A stretch of 64,000 nt of DNA from Viscum album (lineage: Eukaryota; Streptophyta; Magnoliopsida; Santalales; Viscaceae): positions 1,154,594,050-1,154,658,049 of the forward strand of contig OY728165.1 of NCBI GenBank assembly GCA_963277665.1. Direction: 5' to 3'. The notes under the pieces were generated by a model. The model saw only the letters and a program-made list of their open reading frames with translations, ran no database searches and was not told where the DNA came from. The position numbers were made by a program, and so were the translations under genes. Shown here in pieces: positions 22,782 through 35,300 of the stretch (position 1 is its first letter; each line of letters opens with the position of its first letter).

Positions 22782-24963
22782 TCAAGTACATTCTGTGAGA
22801 TATTGAAATAGAGTATTGAAAGCTTGAGTAACAGGAGGAATCCTAATATTTACCACAAGGTACATGAAGTGATTTTTAATTTCATTCTTAGAGAAGATCC
22901 TGTTGAGATAGAACTCCACCTTCTGGGTAATATCTTATTGAGAATCATTAGCAATCTTGGAATGGATTCTGACCAAATCATGAACTTTTTCACTGTTCTT
23001 GATAACATAATATAGAGATTAATTACTAACCCAACTATCCACAACATGATGTTCATCTTTGACCACTGTTCAAAACAAATCACTATTTAAATAAGGATGA
23101 TAAAATTTACCGGAGGCATTAAAAGCAATGAAATCCGAGGTTAGATATTTTAGTTGATTGAGCAGGCACTCCTTGTACTCATTTATTAACTTGTTATGTC
23201 CAAAAATATGTTCACACATCAGTTGAACAATCTTTTGGTTCTTTTAGAAACCATTTTAGTTAAGGAGGTTAAAATATGTTGGATCAGGGAAGCTACCACC
23301 AGTGGAGTTTGAGAAACACTAGCCACAACATGCTCTGATCTCGAGTTCATCACTTTCTTCATTTATACAACCGTACCTCTTATATCCTTTAATTAATCAC
23401 TATAATATATATTTTAAAACCTTATTTCGTGATTCTCATGTAGTATCTTGGGACGAATCTTCCAAATAATTTTCTACAGTAATAGTGAATCATCACTTTC
23501 CCTCCAATTTGTTACAGGATATGGTTGGTAATCTAGATTCTTTTCCACCCCAACTAAAGTGTAGCTCCAAAATCATTCATGTCATTATAATTGACAAGGA
23601 CTGAGGGATCTTGTGAAGGTTCATAAACAAAGGCTGGGAGAAGCATAGTTTATTTTTCAGGGGCATGATCAGAGAAATTTTTCAATTGAAACATTGTAGA
23701 CAAATAATGACTATTAACTAAGATTTCCTGTGAGTCAGTCACATCATAAAAATTGGGGAATTTATACCATGTGCCTGTTGTGCATGAATCAACCTGATTT
23801 GGAACTTCAACATATTCTAGACAGGGGGTTATCCCCCTCAATAGGTGCATCATTCACAGGACTGAGTGGATTAGTACCATGATCAATTTCCAGGAATTCA
23901 TCCATTACATATTCAATCATTACCTATCTATCCAACTGAAAAGCTAGCTCCATTCATTCTATAACTGAGGGAATTTCATTAGGATCATCTTGTTCTTCTG
24001 GGAGTTCCTCAAGGGTAGATTCTTTTACAGCAGTTATATAATTTTCTATTCTTTCTTCTAAAGTATCAATTTTGATTTCTTTATCAAGATATTCTTTCAT
24101 CAATATAGAGTTTGTCTGCCTGATCAGTAGCAACTTTATGAACATGTATTTCATTTTCATTTACATATTGATAAGCAAGTATACTTTCTTCCTCATCAAG
24201 AACTGTTTTGTTGGATGGTACAATATACACTTCTTTTATTTCTTCTATAGAATACTGAGCAACATCATCTATTAACAAAAATGGATCATAAATTACATAT
24301 GACTTGAATGATGTTCTATGAGATTAAACATTTCATTGATAATCACATTCTCTTCCACCAACGCCTTTTCCAAGGATTCTAATTGATCTTAAACCCATTT
24401 ATAATAACTTTTTAATGACAGAACACATAATCCATGAAAACATATTCATTTGGTCCATCAAAACCGTTGTCATGATGCATATCTGAAATGATCCTAGAAT
24501 AAAACAAGGGGGTTGACTTGGAGGTGGTTTTGATCAGATCACACATATGGTGTATGAAATACATACAAAGATTGATCATATGTATATTTTTTATGATATG
24601 ATTTGAAAATACATCATGATATTTTAGTACAACAATATCACCTTTTCTGGGACTATCCAAATTCTGAATAAACACAATCAGAATTCTAGAGTCTCTATCT
24701 AGCTCGGTAGCGATGGATATTATCAGGATTCCAATTTCAGTTAAACTTCATAGGGAATCATTTAAATCAAATAATTAACTATGAGAGGGAGGACCTCTTT
24801 GATAGAAATCACTGATGCCTTCATGATGTATCCCAAGGCATGAAACCCATAATCTCAAAGAGAATGTGTATCTCTGGCCATTTATCGAACTTCTTATAAC
24901 ATATACATCATCAAAATAAAATTATAAATAAAAATACTGATAAAATTATGCAACTATATTTGA

Positions 24964-25380
24964 TTAGATAGGTCTATAGTCCTTTGAAAATGAGCCTAAC
25001 CAACCATGATCATTTAAAATTTTCAAAACTAGAGACATACTCGACAGAAGCCACGTAGAGAATATCTCTTTCTTAGGTATTACTATTTGATTAACCAAAT
25101 TTGGATTCAGAGGACCCTCGGATGCTAGCATAGGCACATTCTTCTTATTCTTTGAGGTATGTTTCTCAAGAATTGACAATGAAGGGATTTTCATCCTGGG
25201 CATGTATTGAATGTTGGATAGATAAGGGTTGAAAGGGTGATGAAGGGTTACAGTTATTTTGAATAGGAGAAATCTCGAGTGAAGAATGAGTGACACTTCT
25301 TTTATTTTATCATTTATGAATTCCAAACATCGCAACAAAAAGCGAGGTAATGTAAAAAGGGATGAATATATAATTATCAT
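24964..25380 (-). pseudogene. Longest open stretch of the copia third region (138 aa)
   Basis: This is the longest open frame in the whole window, in the element sense, starting shortly after the tandem-repeat spacer. The protein is basic. It contains FNPYLSNIQYMPRMKIPSLS around residues 51-70, a lysine/asparagine-rich linker, and a C-terminal segment HGWLGSFSKDYRPI. I do not recognise a domain. Its position makes it the N-terminal part of the env-like ORF. Its greater openness than gag or pol may be chance or may indicate a sequence that decayed more slowly. Confidence 0.4.
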
Positions 25381-25419
25381 GATATATTTTCTAATTTATA
25401 AAAAAACATATAATGAATA

Positions 25420-25580
25420 TTTATAGTGAGACCGTATCATGTCTTTACAGTGAGACCATAATTGGCCCTTATAGGGAGATAGTGACTAACCATTACGGAG
25501 TGACTGACCATTATGGTGAGATAGTGACAGACCCTTAATGTGAGACAATGACTGACCCTAATTATGGGATAGTTATAGGA
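25420..25580. repeat. Short tandem array between RNase H and the third ORF
   Basis: Degenerate units of about 30-40 bp built on 'gtgagatagtgactgaccctta' repeat roughly five times: 'gtgagaccgtatcat', 'gtgagaccataattggcc', 'gagatagtgactaacc', 'gagatagtgacagaccc', 'gtgagacaatgactgaccc'. It sits in the spacer before the env-like region. Confidence 0.7.
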
Positions 25581-25959
25581 ATTAACAATGAATCTATAAA
25601 AGTTTGATTTGTATATTGTGTGATCAAATTATTTGATATAGTAAATGTCGGACTGTAACCAAGAAATACCAACTATGAGAACATAATCATGAAGCAGTAA
25701 GAAGTAAAACAATAATATGTCTACTTAAGATTTATCATAACTATCTATTGTATCATATAATATATTCTTTCAAAATATAGTTGTTTGGTGAAAATATCAG
25801 TGAACAGATATTCAGTACCAATGAATTCTAATGTGATATAACCATTTTGCTAATGATCTCTCAAAATGTGATATCATTCATCAATATGCTTTGTCCTAGA
25901 ATGTGATACATGATTTTTAGAGATGTTAATAGCACTTTGGTTGTCACAATTTATAGTTA

Positions 25960-26300
25960 CATGCCTAAATTGATATTCATAATCTAGTAATGTGTGTTTC
26001 ATCATCAAGATTTGTGCACAACAACTACAAACAACCATGTATTCTGGTTCTGTAGTAGATAATGAAACATTTTTTTCCTACTATACCAGGATACTAGTGA
26101 CTTACCCTAAAAGTGACATGTTCCAATTGAGATTTTTCTATCTATCTTACCACTATCAAAGTCAGAATTAGAATAACTAACTAATTCAAATGATTGTCTT
26201 CTAGGATAGGACAATCCTTGATTGGGTGTATGCATGAGTTAATTGAAAAATCATTTAATAGAATTTAAATAAGATTACATAAGATTTTCTTGAAAACAAG
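25960..26300 (-). pseudogene. Copia RNase H remnant
   Basis: The minus strand reads SLVSWYSRKK and then, after a frameshift, STTEPEYMVVCSCCAQIL followed by MMKHTLLDY (26059 down to about 25982). These match the copia RNase H blocks 'l-v-s-W-x-S-K-K-Q', 'S-T-T-E-A-E-Y-x-A' and 'I-L-W-M-K-x-x-L-x-D-Y'. The catalytic glutamate of T-E-A-E-Y is preserved as E-P-E-Y. The frameshift lies between the W-x-S block and the S-T-T-E block. Confidence 0.85.
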
Positions 26301-26429
26301 AATACATGCACACAATAAACATAATGTCAGGTCAAAATGTAATTAAGTAGAGTAAACTATCAATCATTCTTATGTATGTGGTTTGGTCAATATATTTTAC
26401 ATCTTTATCAAGAACAAACATACAAGTTG

Positions 26430-27260
26430 TACTCATTGGAGTGTCAATACATTTAGTGCTACCTAATCCAAAACATTTTATAAGATATCTAGTGTATTTA
26501 CATAGATATATGATAATACCATCATTATTTTTAATGATTCTTAATCCATGAAATAAATTTAGTTATCCAAGTAAACTCATTTCAAATTCATTTTGAATTA
26601 TTTTAGAAATTTCAATACATAAATAGTGTCTTGATGATCCATAGATAATTTCATCTACATAAATATGAATATTTAAGTCATCATTGGAAATTCATTTAAT
26701 AAAAATGGTTGGATTAGCTATTCATTTTCTAAAACCTTAGGAAATAAGAGAAGTACATAATTAATCATACCAAGCTCTTAGATCTTGTTTTAATCCTTAT
26801 TAAGATTTTGATAATTTTAAAATATGATTTCAAAAAGGGGGATTTATAGAACCAGGGGGTTGCTCAACAAAAAAATCTTCATCTATATACCCATTTAGGA
26901 ATGTACTCTGGATGTCCATTTGATATAGTTTGAAATTCAGATGTATAATATATTTAAACAGAATTATTATGGATTCAATTCATGATACTAGTGAAAAGGT
27001 ATCTTCATAGTCAGTTCCATCATTATGATAATATACTTGTTCAAACAACCTATCCTTGTTTCTCATTATGTTACAAGCTTCACCTACCATATTTATAAAC
27101 AACCATTTACTTCCTATGGTGAATGTTTTCTATGGAGATCCAATATGTTTCCAAACCTTTTTCCATTCAAACTGATTATGTTCTTCGTTCTTTTCCATCA
27201 CCCAAAATTAACCATTGACATCATCATTAATGTTCATAGGTTCAAGTTGTGACAAGAAGA
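26430..27260 (-). pseudogene. Copia reverse transcriptase remnant
   Basis: Recognisable blocks in order on the minus strand: 'NQFEWKKVWKHI' then 'GSKWLFINMV...RNKDRLFEQVYYHNDG' (family E-L-x-Q-F-x-r-N-x-V-W-x-L, 'G-t-K-W-V-f-k-n-K', 'R-N-K-A-R-L-V-A-q-G-y-x-Q-x-e-G'), GTDYEDTFSLVS, 'FKLYQMDIQSTFLNGYIDED' (about 26930-26875; family M-D-V-K-S-A-F-L-N-G), and IHIYVDEIIYGSS (about 26671-26630; family Q-I-Y-V-D-D-I-I-F-G-S). The second catalytic aspartate of Y-V-D-D is now E, and stops interrupt the frame, so the enzyme is dead. The wording of these blocks is closest to SIRE-type elements. Confidence 0.9.
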
Positions 27261-27479
27261 TTTGATTTTCAACCTGATTTCTATGAGAAACTCTACTTTT
27301 AGTTTCTTTGTCTATGTATCCTACTACAACATCTAATGTATGGTTATTAAGAGTTATAACATCTCTAGAAAAAGAGTGATTACAGATTTCAAGTTCATTA
27401 ACAGGTTCAAATTCTTTGTAACATGAGTCAAATGAATTGTTAGAACTAGATGTTTTAACAAATTATTTCACAGGATGGT

Positions 27480-28460
27480 TTGAGTATTTGGAATTATCGT
27501 CTATATTTGACACATCATTTTCTAGGACTATTAGAATGGTTTTAGGATCACATGGATTTGTTTCATCAAATATGACATGAAATGATTTTTCCACATATTT
27601 AGTTATTTTATTGAACACATATATATGATTTATTAGAGATAGAATATCCTAAAATGATTCCTTCATCACTGTTGTATGAAAAATTCTCAATATTTCCTTT
27701 AGTATTAAGGATATTGACTTTGCAACCAAAAACATTGAAGTAAATAACTTAGTTTTTTATATTATAACATAAATAAAATGGAGTCCTTTTATGAATAGTC
27801 ATAATCAACACTCTATTGATTATTTAGAATTATATATTGATAGCTTCAGCCACAAAATATAAATGTATGTCATATTCCTTGAGAATGGTTCTAGAAATTT
27901 CATGCAGGGTTCTATTTATTATTTCATCTAATTTATTTTATTGAGTTGTCCATGGGGAAGATAAATTGTGAATATAGCCATTATTTGATAAAAATGGATT
28001 CAAAAACAAGATTCTAAAAATCAAAACCATGATCACATTTTAAAAATTTGATTTTAATTAAACTATGTTTTTTCAAAGACATGACATATTTGGTAAAAAG
28101 ATATCAGGATACACTTTTGTGAGCCAAAAAGATGGTCCAATTGTATCTAGAAAATTCATCTACAAGAACATAATTATAGTGAATCCCAATTAAACTAGAA
28201 ATTATGGATGGTCCAAACCAATCCAAGTGAACCAATTCAAGTTGTTTTGATGTTGACAAATCATTTATTTTGTTGAAGGAGCAATTTTTTTCTTTCCCTT
28301 TTGATAGAGATTATACACTAAATCACATGGAAACTCAAGTTTGGGTAGGCCACTGAATAATACTTTTCTAGTTATCTTTCTAATGTAGTGAATATTTATG
28401 CTTTCTAGTCTCCTATGCCGGCTCGAAGACTCTTTATAAAATACACTTTAGCATGAAGCA
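27480..28460 (-). pseudogene. Copia GAG-pre-integrase and integrase remnant
   Basis: From right to left: RHRRLESINIHYIRKI and 'VLFSGLPKLEF' (about 28425-28330) match L-W-H-x-R-L-G-H plus 'l-v-x-G-L-P-k'. Then QLELVHLDWFGPSIISSL (about 28245-28190) and NYVLVDEFSRYNWTIFLAHK (about 28175-28118) match 'L-E-L-l-H-x-D-l-f-G-P' and 'V-i-V-D-D-f-S-R-y-t-W-v-x-F-L-k-x-K'. The first two catalytic aspartates survive (H-L-D and V-D-E); the third acidic residue cannot be placed. Farther left, 'IFDETN' (about 27575) matches the V-F-x-E pattern that follows integrase in copia Pol. Confidence 0.85.
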
Positions 28461-29629
28461 ATTTGAGAAACTTAAGAATATATGTTAATAGAGTAGACAT
28501 TTTCTTTTCTTGATGTAAAAAACAGTAATTCATTTTTAGATTTAAAAAAATTTCAACAATATTTCTCAAATCATATCTGAAATCCATCCTCAAATAATTG
28601 TGATATACTTAGAAAATTTTATTTCAATCCATTAAAAAAAAGTACTATGGAAATTAAAACTGAGTTAGCATTACCGATTTAGCCAAGGCCAATAATTTTT
28701 CCTTTGACATTTTCAACAAATATGACATTTCCACCATTATATTTTATTATGTTCTTGAAGCATGAGTGGTATCTGGTCATGCCTCTTTAACATCCACAAT
28801 CCATGTAACATAACTTTTTACTGGAACACATTACTTATCATTACTAAAAAATTATAAAAAAAATGATTCTGGTACTCAAACTTATTTGGGTCACGAAATA
28901 TTAGTAATAAGTGATTTTGGAACCTTCATATTCCTAATAGGTTTTTTATATAATAATTATGTAATGTATTTGAAAAATAAACACTCTTTGGTCAAGAAAT
29001 ACATGAAATGGTAGAAAGGGTGTCATAATATGAACTAGTTGATTTGTATCATAAACTATGAATAAAGTTGCATGTCCAAGATTTAGAAACCAAATTTTTT
29101 ATTCCAATATTTCTTTTTCCTGGTAGATTTCCAATGCCAGTATTATACATAGGGGAAATCTGTTTACCTTGAATTTGTGTAAAATTATCTTTTATGTTGG
29201 ATAAAATTAATATTTCATTCTTCAATTTCTCATTATAAATTTTTATGTGATTGTTCTCCATGAGAAGTTGATCATTTTTCTCCTATTCAGTTGTGAGTTC
29301 ATAACTAATAGTCACAGTAAGATAATGTTGTTTCTTCAAAAATTTATATTTTTCTTTTTTTTCATTACATGTTTCTTAATGAATATTAATGTATGAAAAA
29401 ATTTATTCATTATAGATATATTCATATTAACTCTAAAATTCATAAAAATATGAATTATGTACATGAGAGTCAAGTGTTACCACAGATGTGTTAGCCAAGA
29501 AACACATATTGGAATTGTTAGTATGTTCAATGTGTGATGGTTCTGATTCACTTGAACTTTCCTCGGAAGCACTCTAGGTTTCTTTCATTGCCTTTTTATA
29601 TTTTATGTCATTGTCCTAATATTTCTATT

Positions 29630-30360
29630 TGGACATGAGCTTTGGGTAGTCAGCCTTGAAATTTCCTTTTCACTTATATTTGTTGCAGATAATATCCTCA
29701 TTATATTCACTTCTAATAAAGTTTTTCTATAAACTTATTTTTTGATCATATTTGTCCATGACGTTAGGATTTATGAAATGGTTCTTTTTGTTGTAAAATT
29801 TCTTTAATCATATGGCTAATTGATCCATCTCCCCTTCACTGTCAGGTGATATTTGTTCACTGTTGGAATTTTCTACAAAAACTTCTAACTATTCATTGTA
29901 TTAGTGTTTGAAGGTTTTTGTCTTGAATAAAACATATTTTAGTTTTGGATCATCATCCTATTTATTTTTTACATTAAGATCCTCTTACTACATTATCAGT
30001 TACAGATTGGGTTATTCTATAAGTATCATACTGATATCTCATTACTCTATAATAGAGACAGAGGTTCCTTGATGTGAAATAGACAAAGAATCTCAAATTT
30101 CATAGGTCATTTTAAAATTAGAAATTCTATTTAATTCCTCAACTCCAAATGTGGTATTTAAAGCATTCATAGATTTGCAATTATTCTTATATAAAGTCTT
30201 CTTAATTTCATCCCACGTGGTTCTATCAGTACATGAATCTTATATTCATTTAAAATTGAAGACTAGATCTCAATGATCATACTTTCTAAATTCATTTTCA
30301 ATTTTATTTTCCATTGAACATAGTCGGTTCCATTAAAGAATGGTGTTGTGTTCGTTGTAG
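29630..30360 (-). pseudogene. Copia gag remnant (UBN2-like region and zinc knuckle)
   Basis: Near 30345-30310 the minus strand reads FFNGTDYVQWKIKLKMNL, matching the gag opening 'p-p-x-F-n-G-x-n-Y-x-x-W-k-x-k-M'. Near 30180-30100 it reads 'MNALNTTFGVEELNRISNFK' then TYEI, matching 'k-A-l-n-x-l-x-c-a-l-x-x-x-E-f-n-R-v-s-x-c-x-t-A-k-e-i-W'. Near 29695-29640 a degenerate knuckle C-N-K-Y-K...K-G-N-F-K-A-D-Y replaces the usual C-x2-C-x4-H-x4-C, with the second and third cysteines and the histidine lost. Stops occur throughout. It stands immediately downstream of the primer-binding site. Confidence 0.8.
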
Positions 30361-30500
30361 CACCTTCCAACCTATATTCTATACTAACGTAATATGTATA
30401 ATGAGCTAGAAATTTAGAATTGACGGCAATTAAATGATCTTTAAGGTAAAACTACAATCATAGTTTCATAAGGTTAACAAAGAAGTCTTAATAAAAAACC

Positions 30501-30511
30501 CTCTAATACCA
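30501..30511 (-). promoter_or_regulatory. Primer-binding site (tRNA-iMet type) of the copia element
   Basis: The minus strand reads TGGTATTAGAG, one base from the initiator-Met primer site TGGTATCAGAG. It lies two bases inside the 5' LTR boundary at 30514, the expected location. Confidence 0.75.
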
Positions 30512-30513
30512 AA

Positions 30514-32370
30514 TATTGGTCAGAGTAAGTTACTCATGAGAGGGTGGGGGGGGGGTTAATTGAGTATCAATAAAATGTTTTTTTCAAAATGATATTTCTA
30601 AAAGAGATCACCAATAAAAATAAATTTATTCTAGTTAATAAATGTAATAATGTTATGAGAGTTTAACAATTTAAATTATATCAAAGATGATTGAATAATT
30701 AATATTAATCATAATATAAGTAATTAATATTACATTTTAAGTTATTAAAAAGATGCAAAACAATTATAACTTATTTCCAAGATTAACTATCAATGTAAAT
30801 TTTGTGATTCTTGAATTAGTATGTAAAATTGAGAAGTAATAAATTGAGTAACATGGCAGAAATAAAACAAGTGGTCCAGTCTCAAGATGAAACATAATCC
30901 ACTCCACTTGGTGATCATCTTCCACCAAGCAGTTTATATAAATAAACATGATTCACACCCTTAATCTGGGTAACAACTTTACACTAGACTATCTTGGTCA
31001 CAAGACCTCATCCATAGTTCTTCGTCGGTACAAGGTACCAAGCTACATAGGGACCTCTTACACACTTATCATTGGGTACACACAAGTGTAAAATGATGCT
31101 TGAGAAAAGATATTTTGTATCCATCATTTTAATTCTTGAGATAGAGTGTGTATGTTATACAGATACATACACTTCTCAAAAGTAAATAAAATGATACAAA
31201 ATTAGTAATAAATATAGAGATAGGTTTAGAAGTTCATTGAGTGTTATTTTTTTCTGCTATGGACATATGAGATGATGCAGATGCAGGAATCAAATATTCA
31301 TGTGAAAAATAGAGTATCACAAGTTATCAAAATCTGGCGTGTGTTCTTCATGGTGTCAATATTGCGAAGATATTCTAAGTTATGTGATTAATGTATGCTT
31401 ATTTTTTTCATCAGAATCCAATTATAGGTGTCAAATTTCCCTTGAAAAATATCTAATTCTTTTCTTAATTTTCATTCTCGTTTACTTGATTCGCATTGTT
31501 TTTTTCATTCGAATCATATATGTCATTCTGGGCAGTACATCTCTTTTATTCATTTAGTTCATGTTCTTGAGATGACATTTTTCATGTATTCTGTACCTCA
31601 TACCTCATACTATGGGAAGATAAGTCTACAAATAATAAATAATTATGTTAATGCATTTAAAATCTTCAAATATGACCATTAGAGATTAAATTAAAAAAAC
31701 TACAAAACAGATTACAAAATGGTGTTACAGTATGTCATGGAAGGTTATCTTGTTGAACTGGTGTCTTCATGAAGTAATTTCTCATGGTCACAATAGTGGT
31801 TTGGTCACGGTGTCTCATGGTCAGGGTGTCTCATGTTCATAGTGTCTCATCGTCATGTTGTCTCATGGTCATGGTGTCTTGTTGTTCACGGTTTCTGATT
31901 GTTCACAGTGTCTGGATGACATGATGTGTGATTCTTCACGGTGTTTGTGTGTCGTAGTGTTTGATTCTTCACATTGTCAGAGTGTCACTATACTAATTCT
32001 TTATGGTGTCAGAGTGTCACACTATCTAATTCTTTACAGTTTCTTATTCTTCATTGTGTCTATGTTTCACGGTGTCTAGGGGTCATTGTGTTTCAGACAT
32101 AGCTAAATATCAGTATTCATACCTAAGCAGTGATATTTGTAGAATGGATTAGACATAATCTTTTATCATGGAAAATCACTATAATGTAATGTAAATATGG
32201 ATTACTGTAGGCAAATGTGATGTATAATAACTACGATCTTGGATAGCTTCACATAATGAAATAAAGATATAATCCTATGTACAAATTATTTGTGACAGTT
32301 TACATAGTAATAGTAGTTTGAATATGATTTTTTGTCATTAAAACATCATTTACACATGGGGAGTCCAAAT
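30514..32370 (-). repeat. 5' LTR of the copia element
   Basis: Collinear with 20290-22139 through all the shared blocks listed there. The left boundary is set by the primer-binding site. The right boundary is set by alignment of 'cacatggggagtccaaa' with 'cacatttggattcccaaaa' of the other LTR. Many substitutions and small indels separate the two LTRs. Confidence 0.8.
31722..32095. repeat. Degenerate minisatellite in the copia 5' LTR
   Basis: Variants of 'tcatggtgtct', 'gattcttcacggtgt' and 'cagagtgtcac' repeat in tandem. The array is homologous in place and motif to 21487-21868 in the other LTR. The open frame at 31855-32079 is a by-product of the repeat periodicity. Confidence 0.75.
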
Positions 32371-35300
32371 AGTGTTCATTGGATCACCAGTATATGTTGG
32401 ATTGTATACAAATGTTAATTTTTCAAAACACTATAAAATTTTAGAATAAATTTCAATATAAATATATATTGTATTGATTAGACTTCTTCCCAGAAAAAAA
32501 ATACTCAAATGATCTTCATGAAATTTTGAGAAGAAAATATGAATCATTATAGGTAAATATAAAAGAGGAATACGTCAAAAAGTAAATAAAACGTTCAAAA
32601 ACATGAAATCATTATCATCATGATTTTCCATGAAGATCATACATCCTATTTAAACTACATAAAAAATAAAAAATACTAAAAATTTAAGATACATGTTGAG
32701 GGAGAAGTAAATTAATATGACATATTATTTTTCTAGTATATGTTAGGAGAGATAAAAAAATTAATTAAACATATGGTTTTTGTAAATATGGTCATTGTAA
32801 ATATGGTAATTGGATAAATGGTCGTTATGTACATGTGTATCAAATTGAAATATAAAATATGTGTTATTGTTAGTAAAAATTATAATATAATCCATTTCAC
32901 AATTAATTATTTTTAAATCACAAATATAATATTTAACTAATATATCATGTTACAAGAATACATTTTATTAATTTTTTATATAATAATATTATTAATTTAT
33001 TTTCTTTAGTTATTACACCAAAATAAATAATATAATACTAATGAATGAATTTAATTTTTAGATGACAAATAATTAATTTATATAGATGTTATTAAAATAA
33101 CATAGTGATAAAATGATATATTTTTAATGGATTTCTATTTAAAGTATAGTAAATTTTATCTTAGTAATGATAATTGAAAAAATTTAATCGATTATGATCA
33201 TAAATTGTTTAAATATATTTAAAAATAAATTTGAACACATTATATTTAAAATTAAAATGGAATAATAAAACGAAAATATAAAGTATGAAATGTTATTTTT
33301 CTAGGAATGCAGTTCATATATGTATATATATATTTTAAATATAATTTTCCAATATTTAGAAATTTAATTTTATGAAATGCTTTCAAAATTTTAAATCAAT
33401 ATTTATAAAATATGTAAAACTATAAATTTAAATTTACGAAATAAAAATAAGATATTATTGTAAAAAATATTTAATAAAGTAACGTTAAAATGTTGTAAAA
33501 AGTGTTAAAATAACTGATAAAGACTTAAAATATAATATAAAATAACTATAAATGTTTGTATTATGGAATTAATGAACAAACAATGTAACCAGTATTATAT
33601 TTATCCAATTTTTTTGATTTTTCCTTTATAATTGAAAAACATATATAATGAATATTTTATAAAATCTCACTCCGAACTCTATTATTAAAGAACCAATCCT
33701 CTATCAATTATAATCCCCTCATAAATCCTTCATAGACATTTGGTATCATCAATTTCCATGAATTAAGTATAAATCCATTATTTTCACAGAACCAAATTTG
33801 AGAAGGAGATAATAAATAAAAGAGATTTAAAGAACTTTTGTTGAAGTTGGGTGTAAATATAATTGATTGTTTTCTGATCCTAATTTTCCATTGGGATTTC
33901 ATATTTTTAAAAATTCATTGGTGTAAATTTTATTGTCATTCTCTCTAAAACAACAATTTATTTTTCTTAATTTTTATGGGTGTTCATATATCTTCATCAC
34001 ATTTCTACTCCTTTTGGTATAAAATTAAATTGAAATATTAGTTTTTTATGTGTATCTGACCGTATCTCTTAATTTTGTTCAATAATGTTTCTCCTCCATT
34101 TCCGTATTATTTTTATTATTTTATGAATTTCCTTATATCAAGTTATAGGATTTATTTTTTTATTTTTGTTTTAGTTTAGCTATTTTTGAAAAGGGATCCT
34201 GTTTAAATTTTTTTTGTTTAATAGTTTTCCAATAACCAATACTATAAAAACTTTTTAAAATTCTTCATTTATAATAATTGTTATTAATAACCAATTTTAA
34301 TTTATTTGTCAATTTTTTTTACAACCAAAACGAAAAACATAATGATAAATTTATTGATGGTATTTATTTATTAAAAAAATTATAAAAAAATTTCTCTCCT
34401 AAAATATTTAATAAATGGTGTTAATATTTAGTTTTACACATTTTTTAATAAATAAGAATCCGAGAAAAACAATTATTTTTTGAAATATTAAGTAGTTTTC
34501 AATTAGTTTTATTTTAGTCATGTGAAACCTGTTTATTATATCCCATTAAGAGAAAACTAACCCCCTCTTCATTATTTTTTCTATCACCAATATTGTTCTT
34601 CCACTGTCACCCATCATTAATATCCCATAGCTATTTATTTCATGGTTTTTATGCCTTGTTATGATCCTTGGTTGTCCCCCACCTTTTTTTATTTGAATTT
34701 CTTTTAAAATATTAAATATTAGTGTGTATTATTCTACATATAACCTTGAATCAATTAATCATAGTACTAATAATATGTTTATGAATTATTATGTATTCTT
34801 ATTGATGTTATAGTTTGTGTCTTAAAACAAAGTAGAATACTATTTAACATTTAATCATAATTATTCAATTATCAATTAAAACATGATGAAAACAATAAAA
34901 TAAGTAATCAATCATCTGAAATTTGGAATAATAGTTCTAATCACTGAATTATCTTTCATTCATCACATTTTATTTTTTATAGTATATAATTCATGTATGA
35001 AAATTTTCATTTTCTTGTTTAGGTGACATTTAAATTGTATGCAGTTTTATAAAATTTGGGTATGTTATATTCTACAATATGTGTATTTATTATAATTGGG
35101 AATATTTTTATACTTGATTATTATTTTTTGAACAAATTTATTTTAAAAATATTTATATATTTCATTTTATATTTTTAAAATGTATATAATAATTGTATAA
35201 TATTTTCAATGCAATCTACATTTATGCAAATAATAATTTTTATTCTTTGTTAACATATTATCGTTTTAGTATAACTTATGGGTTATAATATGAAATATCA

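Larger units (their letters stand above)
22358..25380 (-). pseudogene. Third coding region of the copia element (env-like position), broken
   Basis: Between RNase H and the polypurine tract lie about 3 kb in which the longest open stretches all run in the element's sense: 24964-25380 (138 aa), 24412-24675 (87 aa), 24084-24278 and 23954-24160 (acidic), 23650-23853, 22850-23083, 22563-22781 and 22358-22546. In SIRE-type copia elements this place holds an env-like ORF. The distal piece contains a hydrophobic segment fitting a membrane span. I do not recognise a specific conserved domain, so the env-like label rests on position, sense and the membrane segment. It could also be captured host sequence. 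Stops and frameshifts separate the pieces and no single start can be chosen. Confidence 0.5.
20290..32370 (-). mobile_element. Large Ty1/copia retrotransposon, SIRE/Maximus-type, decayed
   Basis: Two related LTRs of about 1.85 kb (20290-22139 and 30514-32370) flank about 8.4 kb. In the minus sense the interior reads: primer-binding site, gag with UBN2-like region and zinc knuckle, GAG-pre-integrase/integrase, RT, RNase H, a repeat-rich spacer, a roughly 3-kb third coding region, and a polypurine tract. Integrase before RT makes it copia. The RT sequence and the extra 3' region suggest the SIRE lineage, whose members often carry an env-like ORF. All frames contain stops and the LTRs are clearly diverged, so insertion is old. 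A target-site duplication could not be confirmed. Confidence 0.85.

Noticed and set aside
24072..24275. 67-codon + strand open frame inside the copia third region
   Set aside because: It overlaps the more acidic, element-sense frames at 23954-24278 and is rich in F, I and Y, as expected of a shadow of AT-rich coding sequence.
31855..32079. 74-codon + strand open frame with cysteine and serine repeats
   Set aside because: It results from the periodic minisatellite in the copia LTR and is antisense to the element.
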